A stretch of DNA of 5,306 nucleotides from SpSt-28 sp044343155. GTDB lineage: Archaea; Aenigmatarchaeota; Aenigmatarchaeia; CG10238-14; SpSt-28. The stretch lies in NCBI GenBank assembly GCA_044343155.1, contig JAVZSS010000034.1:1-5306 (forward strand), written 5' to 3'. This document shows, piece after piece, positions 1 through 4,859 of the stretch; positions within the stretch are counted from its first letter, which is position 1; every line of letters starts with the position of its first letter. The notes below the pieces were generated by a model, which ran no database searches, had not been told where the DNA came from, and was given only the letters and a program-made list of their open reading frames with translations. The position numbers were made by a program, and so were the translations under genes.

Positions 1-2
1 TT

Positions 3-179
3 GTTAAAAAAGAATCCCAAAAGAAAACTAAAGTTACTCTCTATATTCCTTCGGATCTTCTTAAATCAATTAAACACTTCTGCGTTGACAATGATCTTAC
101 TCTTAGTGAATTTTTTGAAAAAGCCTCTGCCGAGTTTCTTAATAGATCCACAGAATTACAAAATAAAAGACAAAGTTGA
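3..179 (+). CDS. Ribbon-helix-helix (CopG/Arc-like) DNA-binding protein, C-terminal part (5' partial)
   Basis: Frame 3 is open from the left edge to TGA at 177-179 and gives 58 residues; the start lies outside the window. The order fits an RHH fold: a short basic lead, a beta strand (TKVTLYIP, residues 9-16), a first helix (SDLLKSIKHFC, 17-27), the turn VDNDLTL, then a second helix (SEFFEKASAEFL, 35-46). Such proteins usually dimerise, insert the paired strand into the DNA major groove, and act as small repressors or as antitoxins of toxin-antitoxin pairs. No toxin gene is visible here. The overlapping TTG-initiated frame 1 (1-189) gives a low-complexity product without a recognisable domain and is best ignored. 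The core helix-2 sequence recurs in a second fragment near 4667-4756, which supports this frame as the real one. The fold is recognised by eye; the role is unknown. Confidence 0.75.
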   Translation, partial: VKKESQKKTKVTLYIPSDLLKSIKHFCVDNDLTLSEFFEKASAEFLNRSTELQNKRQS

Positions 180-200
180 AAATGTTTAATTCTGATCGTC

Positions 201-229
201 TTGTTGGTTGGGATGCACTTTTATAAAAT
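201..229 (+). promoter_or_regulatory. Possible sigma70-like promoter for the R-M operon
   Basis: TTGTTG (201-206) and TAAAAT (224-229) are separated by 17 bases. The -10 box matches the consensus at five of six positions and the -35 at three of six. A start site near 236 would leave about 40 bases of leader before the strong ribosome binding site at 268-276. It is the only reasonable candidate between the RHH stop and the operon, but AT-rich DNA produces such matches often. Confidence 0.35.
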
Positions 230-267
230 AATGCTAATAAATTAATAAACACCACAAAAATAATCAC

Positions 268-276
268 GGAGGAGGT
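268..276 (+). promoter_or_regulatory. Strong ribosome binding site of the 53-codon leader gene
   Basis: GGAGGAGGT ends directly before the ATG at 277. The upstream GGAGG (268-272) leaves a four-base spacer, like the spacing ahead of trpF. It is the strongest initiation signal of the cassette and fixes the start of the short frame at 277. It implies that the short frame is really translated and not only a passive remnant. Confidence 0.7.
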
Positions 277-438
277 ATGGAGAGTCTTCAAAAATTTCAG
301 GAATTACTTAGAAAGCTTTTCCAATTTGAAGCATCTGGCTTAGACTTTGGGATTTACCGTATTTTGAATTACAGAAGAGATAAGATTGAGAAATTTATTG
401 AGAAAGACTTTGCAGACAAGGTCGAAGAGGGTAGATAA
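277..438 (+). pseudogene. 53-codon N-terminal stub of a large DNA methyltransferase (type III Mod-like), possibly a translated leader
   Basis: ATG at 277 to TAA at 436-438 encodes 53 residues. The stretch LRKLFQFEASGLDFGIYRIL (residues 11-30) followed by NYRRDKIEKFIEKDF is, from memory of the family, the typical beginning of long (about 1000-residue) site-specific adenine methyltransferases of the type III Mod-like group. In those proteins it precedes a helical region and the catalytic domain, both absent here. No continuation of that protein is seen in any frame after about 430. The stop lies one base before the ATG of the nuclease-methyltransferase gene (TAAAATG), so ribosomes finishing the stub are well placed to restart on the next gene. 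It may be a true fragment, a leader kept for translational coupling, or a small functional peptide. The homology is judged by eye and no search was run. Confidence 0.6.
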
Positions 439-439
439 A

Positions 440-2842
440 ATGCCAAACAACCATCAAAAAATTCAAAAAATATTCTCGGCACCAGAAGTAAAACATGGTC
501 TTTCTTTGTTTTCCAAAAAAGAATTAGATTTTGTAGAGGATCTAATAATTGAAAAAGAAGGCAAATTTTTTATCAAATGTCAAATTAAAGATAAATACAA
601 ACCTGCAAAACCTGAAGAAATAGTAAGACAGTTATTTATCTACAGAATGACTTCAGAATACAATTATCCTAAAGAACGAATTGATGTTGAAAGAGTGGTT
701 TATTTTGGCTCAAGGGATTCTGGACTCGCAGACATAGTTATAATGCATGAAGATATGACTCACCCATTTATTATTATTGAAATAAAGAGACCAAAAAGAG
801 GCGACGGTTTAGAACAATTAAAAAGCTATTGTAATGCAGAAGGAGCACCTATTGGTATTTGGTCTAATGGAAATGAAATTATTTTGCTTCATAGAGAGGA
901 ACCGAATATTTTTACTTCTATTCCACGTATCCCGAAAGCAACAGAAGCATTAAGAGATATTTTAACAGAACGCTGGACTATCAAATGGTTAGAAGAAAAT
1001 GATGAATTGAGGAAGGGTAAAACAACATTAAAAAAGATTCTCCTTGATTTAGAAGAATTAGTTTTAGGAAATGCAGGAGTTGATCCGTTTGAAGAAATTT
1101 TCAAACTTATTTATGCAAAACTTTATGATGAATGGAAAGGCATAAATGATCCTAACTACAAATTAGAATTTTTTGTGGGTGGAAGAAGTCCAGAACAAGT
1201 AAAAAGAGCAATTGAAAACCTATTTGAGGGGGCTAAAAGACAATGGCGAGGTGTTTTTGAAGCTACAGATAGAATTGAATTAAGAGACGAACATCTTAAA
1301 GTGTGTGTTTCATTTCTTGAAAAAATAAAACTATTCAATTCCAACCTTCAAATAATTGATGAAGCATTTGAGTATCTAATCCCACAAGTATCAAAGAAAA
1401 AGGAAGGGCAGTTTTTCACACCAAGACCTGTTGTTGATATGGTAGTAAAAATGCTTAACCCAAAGTATGATGAGGCAATAATTGACCCTGCTTGTGGTTC
1501 TTGTGGTTTTCTTCTTCATTCTATCCTGTGGGTTGCTGGCGGAAAACTAACTACTAATGGTTTGCCAGAAAGAGCCAAAGATTTTGCACAAAATAGAGTT
1601 TTTGGTATAGATTTTTCTAAAAAGGCCGTAAAAATTGCAAAAGCAATAAATCTAATTGCTGGAGACGGCAAAGCCCATGTTTACAAAGCAAATTCATTAG
1701 CACCTTTTACATGGGATGATGAAACTAAAGGAGGACTGAGGGAAAGACTCCTGCAATTTGAGGATTCAGTAAAAAACAGGGAGAATGAAAGAAGTTATAT
1801 GTATTTTGATTTTGATATTTTAATGACAAATCCACCCTTTGCTGGAACAGTAAAAGAACGGGAAATATTAAGACTTTACAAATTGGCAGAAAAAGGAGGT
1901 AGACTTGTAAATAAAATTGGCAGACATATTCTGTTTTTAGAAAGGTCTTTACAATTTATTCGTCCTGGTGGACGAATGGCAATAGTTTTACCACAGGGTA
2001 TACTTAACAATACAAATGCTGAATATATTCGCAGATTCATTATAGAAGAAGCAAGAATCCTGGCAGTTGTTGGTTTGCATGAGAATACATTTAAACCACA
2101 TACAGGAACAAAAACAAGTGTTCTTTTCTTACAGAAATATACTGATGAAGAAAAAGAAAGAATTCAACAAATCAAACTCAGATATGAAAGTGAATTTAAC
2201 AAATATTTTGAAAAACTTCAGGAAACTTATGGTAAACACCAGTGGAATTCTGATGTAGATGAGGAAGAATTACCAGAGGAACTTAAGGTATTTCTGGAAA
2301 GTTATTTTGGTTCAGTTGAAGAAATAGAAGAAACTGAAAATGAAACTGCAGAAGCAGAGGAAAATGAATCAAGAGAAAAAATTTCATTAAAAGAACTGAT
2401 TGATGAATTTAATGAAATAGTTAACACCCTAAATGAAAAAAAAGCAGAACTGGAAGAAGCAAATACCCAGAGAGCAAGAGAAATACGAAAAGAAATAAAA
2501 ATATTGGACAAAAAAGCAAGAAAACTTCATCGTGAAATTTCTGAAAGAACTTTAGGTGGACAAATATGGTTGGTTTTGAATGATGAGAAAATTAAAGAAG
2601 AGTTTAAGAAATTCTGGCTTGAAGGAAAGGTAATAAAGGAAATGGATTATCCTATTTTTATGGCTGTAAATAAAAAACCTGTCAAAGATAATAGCGGAGA
2701 ATATAGATATAAGAAAAATCCAGATGGTTCTTTTGTTTTAGATGAACAGGGACATCCAGTAATTGATCATGATTTAGACGAAATAGCGGAGGCATTTATT
2801 AAATTCGCAAAAGAACAAGGTTTTGATTTTTGGAGGGAATAA
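440..2842 (+). CDS. hsdM: Fused nuclease-methyltransferase R-M subunit (HsdR-N-like PD-(D/E)XK domain + N6-adenine methyltransferase)
   Basis: 800 residues. The ATG at 440 is preferred over an upstream TTG at 386: it follows GAAGAGGG (424-431) at good spacing, and the TTG lies inside the preceding stub frame. Residues about 55-165 resemble the HsdR N-terminal nuclease domain: D98 (LADIVI), E114 and K116 (IEIKRP) and Q126 (EQLKSY) fit a PD-(D/E)XK active site. Residues about 205-315 form the helical lead-in of HsdM proteins (DPFEEIFKLIYAKLYDE). The methyltransferase shows motif X (GQFFTPRPVVDMVV, 323-336), the SAM-binding motif I (DPACGSCGF, 349-357; C354 stands where Gly is usual) and the N6-adenine catalytic NPPF (464-467). 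Residues about 566-705 are an acidic, coiled-coil-rich stretch, followed by a C-terminal HsdM-like segment ending DEIAEAFIKFAKEQ. It probably methylates adenine in, and may cut at, sites chosen by the HsdS partner encoded four bases downstream. Whether the nuclease domain cuts is inferred. No motor domain is present. Confidence 0.9.
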   Translation: MPNNHQKIQKIFSAPEVKHGLSLFSKKELDFVEDLIIEKEGKFFIKCQIKDKYKPAKPEEIVRQLFIYRMTSEYNYPKERIDVERVVYFGSRDSGLADIVIMHEDMTHPFIIIEIKRPKRGDGLEQLKSYCNAEGAPIGIWSNGNEIILLHREEPNIFTSIPRIPKATEALRDILTERWTIKWLEENDELRKGKTTLKKILLDLEELVLGNAGVDPFEEIFKLIYAKLYDEWKGINDPNYKLEFFVGGRSPEQVKRAIENLFEGAKRQWRGVFEATDRIELRDEHLKVCVSFLEKIKLFNSNLQIIDEAFEYLIPQVSKKKEGQFFTPRPVVDMVVKMLNPKYDEAIIDPACGSCGFLLHSILWVAGGKLTTNGLPERAKDFAQNRVFGIDFSKKAVKIAKAINLIAGDGKAHVYKANSLAPFTWDDETKGGLRERLLQFEDSVKNRENERSYMYFDFDILMTNPPFAGTVKEREILRLYKLAEKGGRLVNKIGRHILFLERSLQFIRPGGRMAIVLPQGILNNTNAEYIRRFIIEEARILAVVGLHENTFKPHTGTKTSVLFLQKYTDEEKERIQQIKLRYESEFNKYFEKLQETYGKHQWNSDVDEEELPEELKVFLESYFGSVEEIEETENETAEAEENESREKISLKELIDEFNEIVNTLNEKKAELEEANTQRAREIRKEIKILDKKARKLHREISERTLGGQIWLVLNDEKIKEEFKKFWLEGKVIKEMDYPIFMAVNKKPVKDNSGEYRYKKNPDGSFVLDEQGHPVIDHDLDEIAEAFIKFAKEQGFDFWRE

Positions 2843-2846
2843 TAAA

Positions 2847-4202
2847 ATGGCTGTAATAAGTGTTGTAAAATTATCGGAACTTGAAGGAGCAAGAAGAATC
2901 GATGCCGAGTATTACCAGCCAGAGTATTTGGAAATTAAGAAAACACTATTAAAAACCAAATTTATTTATTTTAAAAATTTAGTAAAAAAAATAATTCATC
3001 CTAAAGAAATTAAAAGAGAGTATGAAGAAGAGAACAAAGATTATTTATTTTTGCTTGCTCAAAATGTGAGACCTTTAATGCTTGATTTGTCTGAAAAGAA
3101 GTACATCAGTAGTGAAATTGCAAAATTGATGCCAAAAAACTTGTTAGAATATGGAGATATTCTTTTCATTAGAACAGGTGCGGTTGGTGTTGTTACGGCT
3201 TATGTTGGACACCCCGAAAAAGTGATAGCATCTGCGCATATTCTTATAGGCAAACCTAATTTCAAGTTATCTCCCTTCTATTTAGCTATTTTCTTCAACA
3301 CAAAATTTGGCAAATTATTAATAATTAGAGGAACTTACGGAGCACTACAGCCAGAAATTTCACCACAGCATCTTAAAAGAATTCCAGTCCCAATTTTAAA
3401 AAAGGAACTCATTGAGAAGGTTGAAAATTTATTTCTAAAAGCACAAGACTTATTTAAACAAAGCGAAATTTTCTACTCCCAAGCCGAATCTATCCTTTTA
3501 TCTGAATTAGGTTTGCAAGATTTCAAACCAGAAGACAGATTATTTTACAATGTTAATTTATCAGAGACAAGGACAGTTTACAGAATTGATGCAGAATATT
3601 TTAATCCAAAGTATGATGAAATTATAGAAAAAATTAATAAAAAAACTGAAACGAAACCATTAAGTCAGTTTATTATTTCAGTTAAAAAAGGAATTGAAGT
3701 CGGAAGTGAAAAATATCGAGATGAAGGAATACCTTTTATTAGAGTAAGTAATTTGTCACCAAACGGTTTTATAGACAAAGACCAGAAATATATCTCTGAA
3801 GAAGACTATCAACTTCTAAAAGACAAATTTGAACCAAAAGAAGGCGAAATATTATTGACAAAGGATGCTACTCCAGGTATTGCATATTTTATAAAAGAAC
3901 CGATTAAAGGAATAATTTCAAGTGGCATTTTACGATTAAAAATCAAAAATATTGATCCAGAATACTTATGTCTTTGTATTAATTCTATTATTGGAAAATC
4001 ACAAATTGAAAGAGATGGTGGAGGTTCTATTATAACACACTGGAAACCAAATCGAATTAGAAACTTAATAATCCCAATCTTACCAACACAAATCCAGCAA
4101 AAAATCGCTGAACTTGTTCAAAAATCTCATAAAGCAAGAAAAAAAGCAAAACAACTTTTAGAAGAAGCAAAAAAGAAAGTTGAAGAGACGATTGAACAGT
4201 AA
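2847..4202 (+). CDS. hsdS: Type I-style R-M specificity subunit (HsdS) with two target-recognition domains
   Basis: 451 residues. The ATG at 2847 follows GGAGGG (2832-2837) by nine bases and the previous stop by four, so it is preferred over an in-frame TTG at 2823 inside the upstream gene. The protein is a tandem of two similar halves. Each begins with RIDAEY followed by an aromatic residue (17-22 and 246-251, then QPEY or NPKY). Each continues with a target-recognition domain (about 30-178 and 257-406) and ends in a proline-marked junction (RIPVPILKKEL near 178; NLIIPILPTQIQ near 406). Long spacer helices follow (about 185-222 and 412-451; the second is very Lys/Glu rich and coiled-coil-like). 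In HsdS proteins each recognition domain reads half of a bipartite site, and the helices set the gap and bind the methyltransferase. The target sequence cannot be predicted from this. The frame is intact and it is the last gene of the operon. Confidence 0.92.
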   Translation: MAVISVVKLSELEGARRIDAEYYQPEYLEIKKTLLKTKFIYFKNLVKKIIHPKEIKREYEEENKDYLFLLAQNVRPLMLDLSEKKYISSEIAKLMPKNLLEYGDILFIRTGAVGVVTAYVGHPEKVIASAHILIGKPNFKLSPFYLAIFFNTKFGKLLIIRGTYGALQPEISPQHLKRIPVPILKKELIEKVENLFLKAQDLFKQSEIFYSQAESILLSELGLQDFKPEDRLFYNVNLSETRTVYRIDAEYFNPKYDEIIEKINKKTETKPLSQFIISVKKGIEVGSEKYRDEGIPFIRVSNLSPNGFIDKDQKYISEEDYQLLKDKFEPKEGEILLTKDATPGIAYFIKEPIKGIISSGILRLKIKNIDPEYLCLCINSIIGKSQIERDGGGSIITHWKPNRIRNLIIPILPTQIQQKIAELVQKSHKARKKAKQLLEEAKKKVEETIEQ

Positions 4203-4224
4203 AATAGGCATTTCAAGAAATATA

Positions 4225-4247
4225 AAGAATTTATCATATGAATTCTT
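4225..4247. other. Palindromic hairpin shortly after hsdS
   Basis: AAGAATT (4225-4231) pairs with AATTCTT (4241-4247). The inner bases extend the stem with one T-G wobble to a three-base loop (CAT, 4235-4237). It lies 22 bases after the hsdS stop. It is AT-rich and not followed by a T-run, so it is a poor intrinsic terminator. It could still protect the 3' end of the operon mRNA or be chance. Confidence 0.3.
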
Positions 4248-4436
4248 CTCCTACAAAAGAGGAAGTCGGAAGTTATTATGATTTTCTGTCTCTTTAGTTG
4301 ATCAAGATTATGATTATGTTATTGCAGTAAAATGCTTGATTCAACACCATCCGATTCTTCAGTTCCTTATTGAAGTTTGTGAGTTTTTAAACCTGTTTAA
4401 CTTTGCGAATGTCGTTTCCAATTGAGTTGGCAAATG

Positions 4437-4474
4437 TGGGATGAAACGGGATTATGCGGGATATTTCGGGATGG
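4437..4474. repeat. Four CGGGAT-type units at exact 10-bp spacing
   Basis: TGGGAT, CGGGAT, CGGGAT and CGGGAT begin at 4437, 4447, 4457 and 4467. The G-triplets recur every ten bases while the bases between them differ, so only the GGGAT face is conserved. Ten-base spacing puts the units on one side of the double helix, as in clustered protein-binding sites. No translated repeat explains it, since ten is not a multiple of three. The binding partner is unknown. Confidence 0.6.
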
Positions 4475-4509
4475 AAGAAAAATTAAGCCTTGTGGGCGTC
4501 AGTTTTTAG

Positions 4510-4539
4510 GTTGGCAAAAAGTTTGGAAAATTTGCCAAC
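4510..4539. other. Hairpin with 9-bp perfect stem
   Basis: GTTGGCAAA (4510-4518) pairs with TTTGCCAAC (4531-4539) around a 12-base loop. A G-T pair can add one further step. Its right arm is shared with the larger inverted repeat, so two alternative pairings compete for the same sequence. It lies just beyond the stop of the minus-strand PAAR fragment and could have been that gene's terminator, but no T-run follows on either strand. Confidence 0.5.
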
Positions 4540-4559
4540 TAAATTGGAAAAGCGGGTAA

Positions 4560-4667
4560 TTAATCACCTGCGAAAACATTAGGACTCCCCTCACACGTTG
4601 TGTCTCCACAAGAAATGGTATCTCCTACACGACAGATTGGTCTTCCATTGGCATACACTGTCCCCGA
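4560..4667 (-). pseudogene. PAAR-domain protein, C-terminal fragment
   Basis: Read on the minus strand to the TAA at 4562-4560, about 35 codons give a sequence running VYANGRP, RVGDTISCG, GSPNVFAGD. This is the typical last part of PAAR proteins, where NG-P, RVGD, a Cys-Gly turn and GS-NVF-G recur. PAAR proteins form the sharp metal-stabilised tip of type VI secretion and contractile phage-tail spikes. The usual first half (another such repeat with His/Cys ligands) is missing. Upstream the frame reaches a stop at 4682-4680, and no plausible start or ribosome binding site is seen. Homology seems to end about 4667, exactly where the RHH fragment of the other strand begins. It is a remnant of a gene, not a working protein. 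The domain match is by eye. Confidence 0.7.
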
Positions 4668-4756
4668 TCGACCACGAACTCACTCTCAGTGAGTTCTTCG
4701 AAAAAGCATCCACTAGATACCTAGAAGAATTCAAAAATCAACAAGACAAAAACTAA
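4667..4756 (+). pseudogene. Second ribbon-helix-helix protein, C-terminal fragment
   Basis: In the frame ending with TAA at 4754-4756, residues IDHELTLSEFFEKAS then TRYLEEF match the helix-turn-helix half of the RHH protein at the left edge: 13 of 19 residues agree, including an unbroken LTLSEFFEKAS. At DNA level the core (4670-4711 against 87-128) agrees at 32 of 42 bases, and seven of the ten differences are silent third positions. The two are therefore homologues that diverged under selection, not a recent copy. The beta strand needed for DNA binding and the start codon are missing. Upstream the frame enters the PAAR fragment of the opposite strand. This copy prefers C-ending codons (CTC, TTC), where the left copy uses T-ending ones. 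Confidence 0.72.
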
Positions 4757-4859
4757 AACGTAAAAACTCTCCTAAAAAAAACTAAACAAAACTCAAAAGC
4801 CTAAAAAATAACCAAGTCTAAAATTTTATTCTAGAAAAAATCCACCACCAGGAGGTGCT

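Larger units (their letters stand above)
4415..4550. repeat. Near-perfect 21-bp inverted repeat pair enclosing 94 bp
   Basis: The left arm is 4415-4435 and the right arm 4530-4550. Reverse-complementing the right arm gives the left arm with one mismatch (20 of 21 identical); the inner 11 bases, AGTTGGCAAAT, are perfect. Similarity stops at both outer ends, and no convincing target duplication is seen in the flanks. The enclosed 94 bp hold the 10-bp phased CGGGAT units and a third copy of TTGGCAAA (4511-4518). The arrangement resembles a miniature inverted-repeat element or a transposon end, but no family was recognised. It ends ten bases before the stop of the minus-strand PAAR fragment. Confidence 0.7.
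4203..4559. other. Gene-poor spacer after hsdS with remnants and repeats
   Basis: No intact gene is visible. A 19-codon frame begins at ATG 4238 and stops at 4295-4297. A second plus-strand frame is open from 4282 to the TGA at 4423-4425 and could be its continuation after a frameshift. The joined product (reading SYYDFLSL then VDQDYDYVIAVKCLIQ and on) was not recognised and may be chance. The right part of the stretch carries the inverted repeat, phased repeat and hairpin listed separately. No clear rho-independent terminator with a T-run follows hsdS. Confidence 0.4.

Noticed and set aside
1..189. TTG-initiated 62-codon frame at the left edge
   Set aside because: The product is low-complexity Leu/Lys-rich with no domain, while frame 3 over the same bases gives a clear RHH C-terminus that recurs at 4667-4756.
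182..226. 14-codon frame starting at ATG 182, three bases after the RHH stop
   Set aside because: Its position suggests the start of a partner gene, but it is too short to judge, has no good ribosome binding site and overlaps the candidate promoter.
889..1104. Minus-strand open frame inside the R-M gene (also 1156-1344 and 2302-2511)
   Set aside because: Antisense shadows of the coding sequence with Ser/Phe/Asn-rich products, no ribosome binding sites and no recognisable motif.
2067..2258. Plus-strand open frame overlapping the methyltransferase in another phase
   Set aside because: It lies wholly inside the well-supported methyltransferase frame and its product has no motif.
2436..2443. 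A8 tract in the R-M gene (another at 2984-2991 in hsdS) as phase-variation switches
   Set aside because: Both tracts are in frame and short, and A-runs of this size are expected in such AT-rich coding DNA; there is no sign of alternative products.
4815..4842. AT-rich imperfect palindrome around TTCTAGAA before trpF as an operator
   Set aside because: Outside the eight-base core the symmetry comes mainly from A/T runs; no second site or known operator pattern supports it.
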